Shown here: in pieces, positions 11,285-19,573 of the stretch
Numbering within the stretch: position 1 is the stretch's first letter
Layout: every line of letters begins with the position of its first letter
Source of the DNA: Klebsiella indica
GTDB taxonomy: Bacteria; Pseudomonadota; Gammaproteobacteria; Enterobacterales; Enterobacteriaceae
Direction of reading: 5' to 3'
DNA: 64,000 nt
Assembly (NCBI RefSeq): GCF_005860775.1
Contig: NZ_VCHQ01000006.1
Span: 62,001-126,000 of the forward strand
Made by a program: the position numbers and the translations under genes
The notes under the pieces: generated by a model
The model's input: the letters and a program-made list of their open reading frames with translations, nothing else
Databases searched by the model: none
What the model was told of the DNA's origin: nothing

Positions 11285-12208
11285 TCACGCCACCAGCAAG
11301 GAGACGAAGGCTAAAAAGGCAAAACCAAACCCGGCCCAGGTGACGCGGGAAACGGCGCAAAAGCGCAGGCGCGCCATGCTGTTTTCAAACAGGGCAATCA
11401 CCAGCACGCCGACAATCGGCTTGACGACGGCAAGTACCAGCGCCAGCAGCAGTCCACTCGCGCTGAAGGTCTCCATCTGTCCCCACGGGATAAACACGCC
11501 GACGAACATCTGCAATACCACCAGTTGTTTGAGACCGATCCCCCACTTCAGCACCGCGAAGCCGCTGCCGCTGTATTCGGTCAGCGGGCCTTCCTGCAAC
11601 TCCTGCTCCGCTTCCGCCAGATCAAACGGCAGTTTGCCCATCTCGATAAAGGTGGCGAATGCGCAGGCGCACAGCGCCAGCATCAGCGGAATGCTGCGCG
11701 CTACCGGCCAGTGGTAAATCGTGTCGGTGATATTGCTGATGTGCGTGGAACCGGCCACCTGCGCCGCCACCCACAGGCCGAGCAGCAGGATGGGCTCCAC
11801 CAGTACGCCGAGCATCGCCTCGCGGCTTGCGCCGATCGCGGTAAACGGGCTACCGGTATCAAGGCCGGAAATAGCGAAGAAGAAGCGAGCGATAGCGAAC
11901 AGATAGATCAGGGTGATCAGATCGCCCAGTTGCGGCAGCGGCGACCTCACTGTCACCACCGGCAGCGCGGTGGCGATAGTCAGCATCACGCCGACCATCA
12001 CGTACGGCATCAGACGAAAGACCCAGCCGGAATCCGCGGGCGCCACGCTCTGCCGCCCGAGGAGTTTGATCAGGTCGCGATACTCCTGCAAAACGCCCGG
12101 ACCGCGGCGGTTATGCAGACGCGCGCGGGCGACGCGGGTAATGCCAGACAGCAACGGCGCGGCGGCGAACAGCGCCAGAGCCTGCAAGAATGCAATCACC
12201 AGGTTCAT
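11285..12208 (-). CDS. hycD: Formate hydrogenlyase membrane subunit HycD (NuoH-like)
   Basis: The 307-residue integral membrane protein has about eight hydrophobic helices and the conserved NuoH-family loops RRGPGVLQEYRD and the acidic ELQEGPLTEYSG. It anchors the soluble arm of hydrogenase 3 to the membrane and couples to HycC. Length equals E. coli HycD. It is 2 bp downstream of hycC and 17 bp upstream of hycE. Confidence 0.95.
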   Translation of the reverse strand: MNLVIAFLQALALFAAAPLLSGITRVARARLHNRRGPGVLQEYRDLIKLLGRQSVAPADSGWVFRLMPYVMVGVMLTIATALPVVTVRSPLPQLGDLITLIYLFAIARFFFAISGLDTGSPFTAIGASREAMLGVLVEPILLLGLWVAAQVAGSTHISNITDTIYHWPVARSIPLMLALCACAFATFIEMGKLPFDLAEAEQELQEGPLTEYSGSGFAVLKWGIGLKQLVVLQMFVGVFIPWGQMETFSASGLLLALVLAVVKPIVGVLVIALFENSMARLRFCAVSRVTWAGFGFAFLAFVSLLVA

Positions 12209-12210
12209 TT

Positions 12211-14073
12211 TCAGGCTCCTCGGGAAATCATAATCACCACCAGCACCGCCAGTTCAACCAGCGCTACGCCGCGAAACAGCGCAGGCGCGGAATCGCTCTG
12301 CCAGCCGGAAATCCGTACGGGCGCGGCGGTACGTTGCCAGCGGGGGAGCAGACGCGCCGGATGCAACCAGTGACGCAGTTTAAAAACCGGCGCAAAAGCC
12401 TCTTTCACCGGCATGGCGAAACCGTGGGCGGTAACAACCATCGATTTCTCATGGTTGTAGCCGCAGACCCAGGCCGTGCCGCGCGTGCGGGCAGGCAGAC
12501 GATCGCCTTTAAAGAAGAGCATCAACAGCAGCGGCAACAGCGGACAGGCAATGAGCAGGAGGGCTATCAGCGGCTGGGAAACCACGCTTGAAGCCTCAGC
12601 ATGAGCCGGGAAAACGCGCCCGACAAGCGGTAACAGCAGCGGCGCGGCGACTCCGCCAATCACGCAGCAGATGGCGGCCAGCGCCACGCTAAAGGTCATC
12701 AGCCGCGGCGCGCAGGTCGCGTTCTCCGCCTCCGGGCTGCGCGGTGCACCAAGGAAAGCGACGCCATAGACTTTCGCCATACACATCACCGCCAGCGCGC
12801 CGGTCACCGCCAGGCCTGTCGCCAGTAGCGGCCCAAGCAGACGACCAATAAACACCTCGCCCGTGCTCATCCGGAAGAAAGACTGATAGATAACCCACTC
12901 TCCGGCGAAACCATTCAGCGGCGGCAGCGCAGCCATCGCCATCAGGCCCACCAGCATGGAAAGCGAAATCAGCGGCATTTTCTTGCCTATCCCGCCGAGT
13001 TTTTCGATATCGCGATGGCCGGTGCGAAACCACACCGCCCCCGCGCCGAGAAACAACGTGGTTTTAAACAAACTATGGTTGATGAGGTGATACATACCGC
13101 CAATAAAGCCCAGCGCCATCAGCGCCGGGTTATGGCTGGCGATGCCGGTGACGAAGGCGCCGAAACCGAGCAGAATAATGCCGATGTTTTCCAGAGTGTG
13201 GTACGCCAGCAGCCGCTGAATATTGTGCTCCATCAGTGCGTACAATCCGCCGACGAATGCGGTGATCATTCCCAGCACCAGCAACATCACGCCCCACCAC
13301 AGCGGCGGCACGCTCCCGGCCAGCGACACCGTCAGAATGCCGTACAGGCCAACCTTCATCACCACCGTGGAGAACAGCGCGGCGGCCGGGGCGCTGGCGC
13401 CCGCATGGGCCTGCGGCGCCCAGCCGTGGAGCGGGATAACACCGGCCAACAGCGCAAAACCGATCAGCCCAGGCAGCCACAGCAGCGCGTTTTGCGGAGC
13501 GTCCATCGCCAGTTGCGTAATCTGCGCCAGTTCAAGCGTGCCGTAGAACGACCAGACCAGCCAGCAGCTCCAGGCCAGCAGCAGAGTGCCAAACCGCCCC
13601 AACGCAAACCACAGTTTGCCGGACTGTGGGCAGCCGGTAAGGAAAGCGGCGCAGAGAGCCATAATCTCCGCCATCACCACCAGCGCGCCAAAGTTAGTGA
13701 CAACCACCGCGCTGGCGGCGGCAGCCAGCAGCAGGTTCACCAGCAGGCCGTTAGCCTTCACCTGCGGGTGGCGATGCCAGGAAATATTAAACAGGGAAAT
13801 CGGCAGCGCCGACAGGCCAATCGCCAGCAGCCACAGGGCGTTGACGCCGCCAATCCGAATGCTCAGATGCAGCATCTGCAACATGCCGTCGTCTCCGTGC
13901 TCCGGCATCAACAGCGCCGTTCCGCCCGCCAGCGCCAGCATGACGCTGGCGACCGCGCCGCCCACCCCGGCAATCGCGCCGCTCAGCGGTTTACGCAGCG
14001 TGAACAGAAACGCCAGCACCGCGCTGGCGGCGTACCAGACCACCGCCTGATTCACTAAGGCAATCACACTCAT
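12211..14073 (-). CDS. hycC: Formate hydrogenlyase antiporter-like membrane subunit HycC
   Basis: The 620-residue polytopic protein belongs to the NuoL/M/N (Mrp antiporter) superfamily. Typical motifs include HGWAPQAHAGASAPAAALFS and HTLENIGIILLG, with conserved Lys/His/Glu in the channel helices. It is the large membrane subunit of hydrogenase 3 and may couple formate oxidation to ion movement. It is about 12 residues longer than E. coli HycC and diverges mainly in the first 200 residues. It overlaps hycB by 4 bp. Confidence 0.95.
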   Translation of the reverse strand: MSVIALVNQAVVWYAASAVLAFLFTLRKPLSGAIAGVGGAVASVMLALAGGTALLMPEHGDDGMLQMLHLSIRIGGVNALWLLAIGLSALPISLFNISWHRHPQVKANGLLVNLLLAAAASAVVVTNFGALVVMAEIMALCAAFLTGCPQSGKLWFALGRFGTLLLAWSCWLVWSFYGTLELAQITQLAMDAPQNALLWLPGLIGFALLAGVIPLHGWAPQAHAGASAPAAALFSTVVMKVGLYGILTVSLAGSVPPLWWGVMLLVLGMITAFVGGLYALMEHNIQRLLAYHTLENIGIILLGFGAFVTGIASHNPALMALGFIGGMYHLINHSLFKTTLFLGAGAVWFRTGHRDIEKLGGIGKKMPLISLSMLVGLMAMAALPPLNGFAGEWVIYQSFFRMSTGEVFIGRLLGPLLATGLAVTGALAVMCMAKVYGVAFLGAPRSPEAENATCAPRLMTFSVALAAICCVIGGVAAPLLLPLVGRVFPAHAEASSVVSQPLIALLLIACPLLPLLLMLFFKGDRLPARTRGTAWVCGYNHEKSMVVTAHGFAMPVKEAFAPVFKLRHWLHPARLLPRWQRTAAPVRISGWQSDSAPALFRGVALVELAVLVVIMISRGA

Positions 14074-14678
14074 TTCACATCCCCTTGTTGCGCCTGAAAC
14101 CGCGACAGATCGCCGAAGTCGGTATGAAAGGCCAGTTGCCGCTTACGCTTGTTGGCCTGGGCGATATCACGAATATCCACCAGCATCAACGCTTTGGTCG
14201 GGCAGGTCCGTACACACGCCGGGCCCTGTTCATCGAAATGGCACAGGTCGCATTTGACGGCGACGGCACGCACGCCCGGCAGCCAATCGAGCAAAGCGCT
14301 GACGCGGGACTGGGCCGGTGGCGCGGCGGGGGCCATCGGCGTATTGGCATTAGCCGGAATATCCAGCGGACGGCTGCCGGAAAACGCAATAGCGCCGAAC
14401 GGGCAGGCGATTGCGCATAACTTGCAGCTTACGCACAGGCTTTCATTGAGCTGTACCGCGCCATTGACGCGATTAATCGCGTTGACCGGGCATACGACAG
14501 CACAGGGCGCATCTTCGCAGTGGTGGCACATCTGCGGCGCGGATTCTTTTTCATTGCGCATCAACCGCAAGCGGGGCGCAGATTGCAGTCCCTGCTGGCG
14601 GTGAGTCTCAGCGCAGGCGGCTTCGCAGGTACGACAGCCGATACAAACGGTGGAGTCAGCAATTACAAAACGGTTCAC
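14070..14678 (-). CDS. hycB: Formate hydrogenlyase iron-sulfur subunit HycB
   Basis: The 202-residue protein has four ferredoxin-type clusters: CIGCRTCEAACAETH at the N-terminus, CHHCEDAPCAVVCP, CVSCKLCAIACP, and CDLC...CVRTCP. It receives electrons from the selenocysteine enzyme FdhF and hands them to HycF. FdhF itself is not in the window. It is related to HydN (2440) and follows hycA after an 82-bp gap holding a small palindrome. Confidence 0.95.
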   Translation of the reverse strand: MNRFVIADSTVCIGCRTCEAACAETHRQQGLQSAPRLRLMRNEKESAPQMCHHCEDAPCAVVCPVNAINRVNGAVQLNESLCVSCKLCAIACPFGAIAFSGSRPLDIPANANTPMAPAAPPAQSRVSALLDWLPGVRAVAVKCDLCHFDEQGPACVRTCPTKALMLVDIRDIAQANKRKRQLAFHTDFGDLSRFQAQQGDVK

Positions 14679-14724
14679 CGGGTCATCCTCAGGTGAAAGT
14701 CATTTTTGACGAAAACAGGCTACG

Positions 14725-14746
14725 TAAGTGTCAATTTCGACACTTA
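14725..14746. promoter_or_regulatory. Stem-loop/palindrome in the hycA-hycB gap
   Basis: TAAGTGTC (14725-14732) and GACACTTA (14739-14746) are perfect 8-bp inverted arms around AATTTC. A further FhlA-binding region between hycA and hycB has been reported in E. coli as I recall, so this could be a regulatory site; equally it may be an RNA hairpin setting the hycA to hycB ratio. Confidence 0.4.
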
Positions 14747-14760
14747 TCGACACCTGGCGA

Positions 14761-15210
14761 TTAACGGGCCAGCGTCAGACGGCTTAAATCCACCGGCTGG
14801 TCCTGTTCCATCGCGTCATACAGGCGGTCATACACGGTGGCGATCGTCGCCAGATAGTGTTCGAGTACCTGTTCGCGATCGCGGTTACTGATACGGCCAT
14901 CAATGGTGCCATCGGAGTCCAGCGTTGCCCGGGCAATCAACTGCCTGTCAGCGCGGTTCCGGGTTTCCACGTAATATTCGATGGTATGGCTGTTAAAGCC
15001 CTCGGCCAGCGCCACGTAGACCTGAAAGTGGCCAAACAGTACGAAGCAGAGTTCGCTATCTGGCGCACAACTCATTTCATGATGCAGACGCGCTTTCGAC
15101 AGGGTTATCCCCTGGACCAGCGAGCTGCAGTAGGTGTGCCACTGCTTCTGATGCTGGCGGTGACGATCGGCGATGTAGTCCGCCTTTTCACTTAATTCCC
15201 AAATAGTCAT
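14761..15210 (-). CDS. hycA: Formate hydrogenlyase regulatory protein HycA
   Basis: From the ATG at 15210 the protein is 149 residues and starts MTIWELSEKADYIADRH, matching E. coli HycA. HycA counteracts FhlA activation of the formate regulon by an unresolved mechanism, giving feedback control. An in-frame upstream reading to 15261 would add 17 residues running through the sigma54 promoter and is not used. It is the first gene of the hyc operon, 34 bp downstream of the promoter. The C-terminus differs from the E. coli protein and is a few residues shorter. Confidence 0.93.
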   Translation of the reverse strand: MTIWELSEKADYIADRHRQHQKQWHTYCSSLVQGITLSKARLHHEMSCAPDSELCFVLFGHFQVYVALAEGFNSHTIEYYVETRNRADRQLIARATLDSDGTIDGRISNRDREQVLEHYLATIATVYDRLYDAMEQDQPVDLSRLTLAR

Positions 15211-15244
15211 CCTGGTTCCCCCGAGATATGAGTCGCACCGGTTA

Positions 15245-15260
15245 AGCACTTTCCATGCCA
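15245..15260 (-). promoter_or_regulatory. Sigma54 promoter of the hyc operon
   Basis: On the minus strand TGGCATG-GAAA-GTGCT matches the -24/-12 consensus TGGCACG-N4-TTGCW closely, with correct GG-GC spacing. It lies 35 bp upstream of the hycA start. E. coli hyc is known to be sigma54/FhlA dependent. Confidence 0.85.
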
Positions 15261-15316
15261 AATTGTAATTAATTGATATTTAATAAATTTAATCACAACA
15301 ATGCGTTAAGAAGACA

Positions 15317-15350
15317 TGACGATGACGATACCTGACGGTCGTCATCGTCA
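15317..15350. promoter_or_regulatory. Long inverted repeat between hyc and hyp, candidate shared FhlA enhancer
   Basis: TGACGATGACGA (15317-15328) and TCGTCATCGTCA (15339-15350) are perfectly complementary 12-bp arms with a 10-bp spacer. The element lies between the two divergent sigma54 promoters, about 60-105 bp from one and 25-60 bp from the other. The same core occurs in the hydN upstream palindrome at 3066-3091. The FhlA assignment is inferred. Confidence 0.65.
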
Positions 15351-15373
15351 GTCAGTCGACAGTAGCGGTGAGA

Positions 15374-15389
15374 TGGCATCGTTATTGCA
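15374..15389 (+). promoter_or_regulatory. Sigma54 promoter of the hyp operon
   Basis: TGGCATC-GTTA-TTGCA is a near-perfect -24/-12 sigma54 promoter, with the hypA ATG 30 bp downstream. It diverges from the hyc promoter across the shared inverted repeat. Confidence 0.9.
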
Positions 15390-15418
15390 TAGATGGGCCA
15401 TCGCGATACGGAGGCATC

Positions 15419-15769
15419 ATGCACGAAATCACGCTTAGCCAGCGGGCGTTGGAAATTATCGAACAGCAGGCGCAGCAGGCTGGCGCACGTCGGGTTACCG
15501 GCGTGTGGCTAAAAGTTGGGGCGTTTTCCTGCGTGGAAGCCAGCGCGCTGACCTTCTGTTTTGAACTGGTGTGCCGCGGCACGCTGGCGGAAGGCTGCGA
15601 ACTGCATATCGCCGAACAACAGGCTGAATGCTGGTGTGAATCCTGCCAGCAGTACGTGCAGCTTATCTCGCAGCACGTGCGCCGCTGTCCACAGTGTCAG
15701 AGCGATCGGTTGCAGATTGTGGCGGACGAGGGTTTACAGATTCAGCGAATAGAAGTGATTCCCGGGTAA
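15419..15769 (+). CDS. hypA: Hydrogenase nickel-insertion protein HypA
   Basis: From the ATG at 15419 the protein is 116 residues and starts MHEITLSQ, where the N-terminal Met-His-Glu binds nickel. A zinc site is formed by CWCESC and CPQC (CxxC pairs). HypA delivers nickel to the HycE precursor with HypB. The frame stays open 17 codons upstream, but those codons overlap the sigma54 promoter; the GGAGG at 15410-15414 fixes the start. First gene of hypABCDE. Confidence 0.96.
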   Translation: MHEITLSQRALEIIEQQAQQAGARRVTGVWLKVGAFSCVEASALTFCFELVCRGTLAEGCELHIAEQQAECWCESCQQYVQLISQHVRRCPQCQSDRLQIVADEGLQIQRIEVIPG

Positions 15770-15847
15770 TTCGGTTGTCTCGCAGCGCCAGGCGCGGCCA
15801 ACAAAGCGACAATACGAAATATGACGGGACAGACCAGGAGCAAAACT

Positions 15848-16720
15848 ATGTGTACGACTTGCGGCTGTGGGAAAGGCAACCTTTATATAGAAGGCGACGA
15901 ACATAACCCGCATTCGGCGTTTCGCAGCGCCCCCTTCGCGGCCGCCCCGCGTCAGATGATGAATATTACCGGCATAAAACGTGATGACTTCACCCCTGAG
16001 CGTACTGAAAACGGCGATCTGCACTACGGTCACGGCGAAGCGGGTAGTCATGCGCCGGGTCAGAGCCAGAAACGCATGCTGGAAGTGGAAATCGACGTGC
16101 TGGATAAAAACAACCGTCTGGCCGCCCGCAACCGCGCGCGCTTCGCCGCCAAAAACCAGCTGGTGCTGAATCTGGTCTCCAGCCCCGGCTCCGGCAAAAC
16201 GACCCTGTTGACGGAAACCCTGCTACGGCTGAAAGAAAAAACCCCCTGTGCGGTCATTGAAGGCGATCAGCAGACGATCAACGACGCCGCGCGCATCCGC
16301 GCCACCGGCACGCCGGCCATTCAGGTCAACACCGGTAAAGGCTGCCATCTTGACGCCCAGATGATCGCCGATGCCGCGCCGCGCCTGCCGCTGGATGACA
16401 ACGGCATTCTGTTTATCGAAAACGTCGGCAACCTGGTATGCCCGGCAGATTTCGACCTCGGCGAGCGCCATAAGGTGGCAGTGCTGTCGGTGACCGAAGG
16501 GGAAGACAAGCCGCTGAAGTATCCGCATATGTTCGCCGCCGCCAGCCTGATGCTGCTCAATAAAGTCGACCTGCTGCCGTATCTCACCTTTGATGTGGAA
16601 AAATGTCTGGCCTGTGCCCGGGAGGTGAATCCGGATATTGACATTATTCTTCTTTCCGCCACCCACGGGGAAGGCATGGACCAGTGGCTTAACTGGCTGG
16701 AGGCGCAGCGATGTGCATAG
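15848..16720 (+). CDS. hypB: Nickel-binding GTPase HypB
   Basis: Read from the ATG at 15848 the protein is 290 residues and begins MCTTCGCG, the high-affinity N-terminal nickel site of enterobacterial HypB. A G domain follows with the P-loop [10 protein letters not shown] (about residue 113) and further guanine-binding motifs (NKVD). HypB hydrolyses GTP to drive nickel transfer. AGGAG lies 8 bp upstream of the start. There is a 78-bp gap from hypA; in E. coli an FNR-dependent promoter for the downstream hyp genes lies in hypA, and I did not resolve a site here. It overlaps hypC by 10 bp. Confidence 0.96.
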   Translation: MCTTCGCGKGNLYIEGDEHNPHSAFRSAPFAAAPRQMMNITGIKRDDFTPERTENGDLHYGHGEAGSHAPGQSQKRMLEVEIDVLDKNNRLAARNRARFAAKNQLVLNLVSSPGSGKTTLLTETLLRLKEKTPCAVIEGDQQTINDAARIRATGTPAIQVNTGKGCHLDAQMIADAAPRLPLDDNGILFIENVGNLVCPADFDLGERHKVAVLSVTEGEDKPLKYPHMFAAASLMLLNKVDLLPYLTFDVEKCLACAREVNPDIDIILLSATHGEGMDQWLNWLEAQRCA

Positions 16721-16983
16721 GCGTTCCGGGACAAATTCGCGCCATTGACGGCAATCTGGCAAAGGTGGACGTGTGCGGCATTCAGCGCGAAGTCGATCTC
16801 ACTCTGGTCGGCCCGGTCGATGACCAGGGCCAGCCGCGCCTGGGCCAGTGGGTGCTGGTGCACGTCGGTTTCGCCATGAGCGTGATTAATGAAGCTGAAG
16901 CCCGCGATACCCTTGACGCGCTGCAAAACATGTTTGCCGTCGAGCCGGACGTCGGCGCGCTGCTCTACGGCGAGGAGCGGTAA
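16711..16983 (+). CDS. hypC: Hydrogenase assembly chaperone HypC
   Basis: The 90-residue protein starts MCIGVPGQI, with the essential Cys2 that binds the Fe(CN)2CO unit made with HypD. It then carries the iron ligand set to the HycE precursor. Its start overlaps the end of hypB and its stop touches the hypD ATG. Length matches E. coli HypC. Confidence 0.96.
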   Translation: MCIGVPGQIRAIDGNLAKVDVCGIQREVDLTLVGPVDDQGQPRLGQWVLVHVGFAMSVINEAEARDTLDALQNMFAVEPDVGALLYGEER

Positions 16984-18105
16984 ATGCGTTTTGTTGATGA
17001 ATACCGCGCTCCGGAGCAGGTAATGCAACTGGTGGAACACCTTCGCAAGCGGGCCCGCCTGCTGACGCATACCGCCGAACGCCCGCTGCGCATTATGGAA
17101 GTGTGCGGCGGCCATACTCACGCCATTTTTAAATTCGGCCTCGACCAGTTGTTGCCGGAAAATATCGAATTTATCCACGGCCCCGGCTGCCCGGTGTGCG
17201 TACTGCCGATGGGACGCATTGACGCCTGTATCGATATCGCCAGCCGTCCGGGCGTCATTTTCTGCACCTTTGGCGACGCCATGCGCGTGCCGGGAAAAAA
17301 CGGTTCGTTGTTGCAGGCGAAATCACGCGGGGCCGACGTGCGTATCGTCTATTCGCCAATGGATGCCCTGAAGCTGGCGCAGCAAAATCCCGACCATGAA
17401 ATAGTCTTCTTCGGTCTCGGTTTCGAAACCACTATGCCCGCCACCGCCCTCACGCTGCGTCAGGCCCGCGAGCGCGATGTGGCTAATTTTTACTTTTTCT
17501 GCCAGCACATCACTCTGCTGCCGACCCTGCGCAGCCTGCTCGATCAGCCGAATAACGGGATCGATGCTTTTCTCGCCCCCGGTCACGTCAGCATGGTTAT
17601 TGGCACCGAAGCCTACGGGTTTATCGCCAGCGACTATCATCGTCCTTTAGTGGTGGCGGGATTCGAACCGCTTGATCTACTGCAAGGCGCGGTGATGCTG
17701 GTTGAGCAGACAATAGCGCGGCACAGTGAGGTGGAAAACCAGTATCGCCGGGTGGTGCCTGATGAGGGCAATCCACTGGCGCAGTCGGTCATCGCCGATG
17801 TGTTCTGCCTCAGCGGCGACAGCGAGTGGCGAGGTCTGGGCGTGATTAACAACTCTGGCGTCCGTCTGATGCCCGCGTATCAGCGTTTTGACGCCGAGGC
17901 GCATTTCCGCCCGGCACCGCAGCGCGTTTGCGATGACCCGCGCGCCCGCTGCGGCGAGGTGCTGACCGGCCGCTGTAAGCCGCACCAGTGCTCGCTGTTC
18001 GGCAGTACCTGCAATCCGCAAAGCGCCTTTGGCGCGCTGATGGTTTCCTCGGAAGGGGCCTGCGCCGCCTGGTATCAATATCGCAGTCAGGAAATCGAAG
18101 TATGA
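16984..18105 (+). CDS. hypD: Hydrogenase maturation iron-sulfur protein HypD
   Basis: The 373-residue protein has the iron-binding MEVCGGHTHA motif (Cys41 region), GPGCPVCVLPMG redox cysteines, and a C-terminal 4Fe-4S cysteine cluster (CGEVLTGRCKPHQC...C). With HypC it is the scaffold on which Fe(CN)2CO is assembled. It starts directly after the hypC stop and overlaps hypE by 4 bp. Confidence 0.96.
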   Translation: MRFVDEYRAPEQVMQLVEHLRKRARLLTHTAERPLRIMEVCGGHTHAIFKFGLDQLLPENIEFIHGPGCPVCVLPMGRIDACIDIASRPGVIFCTFGDAMRVPGKNGSLLQAKSRGADVRIVYSPMDALKLAQQNPDHEIVFFGLGFETTMPATALTLRQARERDVANFYFFCQHITLLPTLRSLLDQPNNGIDAFLAPGHVSMVIGTEAYGFIASDYHRPLVVAGFEPLDLLQGAVMLVEQTIARHSEVENQYRRVVPDEGNPLAQSVIADVFCLSGDSEWRGLGVINNSGVRLMPAYQRFDAEAHFRPAPQRVCDDPRARCGEVLTGRCKPHQCSLFGSTCNPQSAFGALMVSSEGACAAWYQYRSQEIEV

Positions 18106-19112
18106 AAAGCATCCAGTTAGCTCACGGTAGCGGCGGTCAGGCGATGCAACAGTTGATCGGCGACCTGTTTATGCAGGCTTTCGCCAACCCCTGGCTGGCG
18201 GAACTGGAAGATCAGGCGCGGCTTGATCTCGCCGGGCTTACCGCGCAGGGCGATCGTCTCGCCTTTTCCACCGACAGTTATGTTATCGATCCGCTATTTT
18301 TCCCCGGCGGCAATATCGGCAAGCTGGCGGTATGCGGCACAGCGAATGACGTGGCGGTGAGCGGCGCGCTGCCGCGCTACCTCTCCTGCGGGTTTATTCT
18401 TGAAGAGGGGCTGGCGATAGCCACGCTCGAAGCGGTCGTCGATAGCATGGCGCAGACCGCACGGGAAGCCGGGATCGCGATTGTCACCGGCGATACCAAA
18501 GTGGTGCCGCGGGGATCGGCGGATAAACTGTTTATTAACACCGCCGGGATCGGCGCGATCCCGGCAGACATTCACTGGGGCGCCCAACAAATTAGCGCCG
18601 GCGACGTGCTGCTGGTCAGCGGTACGCTTGGCGATCACGGGGCAACGATTCTTAATCTGCGCGAGCAGATGGGGCTGGACGGTGCGCTGTCCAGCGATTG
18701 CGCGGTGCTGACACCGCTGATTCAAACGTTGCGCGACATCCCCGGGGTCAAGGCGCTGCGCGATGCGACCCGCGGCGGCGTTAACGCAGTCGCTCATGAG
18801 TTTGCCGCCGCCAGCGGCTGCGGGATTGAACTGCATGAACAAAATCTGCCGATCAACGATACCGTACGCGGCGTATGCGAACTCCTCGGGCTGGATGCGC
18901 TTAATTTTGCCAATGAGGGCAAGCTGGTGATTGTCGCCGCCCGGCACGCTGCGGAAAACGTGCTGGCGCGTTTACGCGCTCACCCGCTGGGGCGCAATGC
19001 GGCGATCGTTGGCGATGTTGTGGAACGTCCGGGCGTGCGCGCCATCGGCCTGTACGGTGTGAAGCGCACCCTTGATCTTCCCCACGCCGAGCCGTTGCCG
19101 CGAATTTGTTAA
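18102..19112 (+). CDS. hypE: Hydrogenase maturation dehydratase HypE
   Basis: From the ATG at 18102 (ATGA overlap with hypD) the protein is 336 residues, matching E. coli. It is a PurM/ThiL-like ATPase with the N-terminal HGSGG motif and ends PRIC. The terminal Cys accepts the carbamoyl group from HypF and is dehydrated to a thiocyanate, the cyanide donor for iron. An upstream in-frame extension overlapping hypD is not used. Unlike E. coli, fhlA does not follow closely; 461 bp with a repeat element intervene. Confidence 0.96.
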   Translation: MKSIQLAHGSGGQAMQQLIGDLFMQAFANPWLAELEDQARLDLAGLTAQGDRLAFSTDSYVIDPLFFPGGNIGKLAVCGTANDVAVSGALPRYLSCGFILEEGLAIATLEAVVDSMAQTAREAGIAIVTGDTKVVPRGSADKLFINTAGIGAIPADIHWGAQQISAGDVLLVSGTLGDHGATILNLREQMGLDGALSSDCAVLTPLIQTLRDIPGVKALRDATRGGVNAVAHEFAAASGCGIELHEQNLPINDTVRGVCELLGLDALNFANEGKLVIVAARHAAENVLARLRAHPLGRNAAIVGDVVERPGVRAIGLYGVKRTLDLPHAEPLPRIC

Positions 19113-19372
19113 CAATGTATGGCGATTTCCCGGAGGCGACGCGTTGTGCCCGTCCGGGTAGCATTATCTCAACGACTTGTTATGGAAAACTAAAGAACAC
19201 ATTGTTGCTCCCCCCGCCCCTTCAGGGAGAGGGTGAGGAGGAATGCACGGCACGGATAGAATAGCAAGGGTGAAAACCCGCCTGGCTCACCGCTTCATTA
19301 TCCAGCCCAAATCATCGGGCCACCACGGATCGGTTTACGGCGGCAATGACCGCTTAATTTAACAGACTATTA
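19113..19372. other. Non-coding spacer between hypE and the repeat element
   Basis: No gene is apparent. It holds a GC-rich run with a CCCCTTCAGGGAGAGGGTGAGG-like stretch (19215-19240), similar to the hairpin 3' of sitD, and otherwise nothing recognisable. Confidence 0.5.
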
Positions 19373-19518
19373 GAGCCTATCCCTGTAGGCGTTATTGGCG
19401 CAGACAGTTTGAACACGGCCAGCGCGGAAGAACCGGAGCGTACACGTAGTACGTGAGGATTCTGAGCACTGCCCAGGTTCAAAATGACAAGTAAAATAGC
19501 CCTAATGGGATAGGCTCT
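19373..19518. repeat. Palindromic-ended repeat element, copy 1 (146 bp)
   Basis: Termini AGAGCCTATCCC and GGGATAGGCTCT are inverted. The interior (GCGCAGACAGTTTGAACACG ... GTTCAAAATGACAAG) is shared nearly base for base with 44016-44162 and, with a deletion, 57032-57125. TTA is found at both edges. No coding capacity: a small non-autonomous or RNA-type enterobacterial repeat, not ERIC or REP by sequence. It ends 55 bp before the fhlA ATG. Confidence 0.9.
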
Positions 19519-19573
19519 TATTTGTATCATCACTTTATTACGCGCTGCTTTGCGGTGCTTTTGGGCTTAAGCA

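Noticed and set aside
9168-11717. 849-codon open frame antisense to hycE/hycD
   Set aside because: It is a by-product of GC-rich codon use in conserved hyc genes, has no ribosome site, and its translation is His/Arg-rich without domains.
13015-14058. 347-codon open frame antisense to hycC
   Set aside because: Low-complexity Gln/Arg/His-rich translation; opposite a firm membrane-protein gene.
19373-19518. ERIC or REP identity for the repeat
   Set aside because: Ends and core do not match ERIC or REP consensus.
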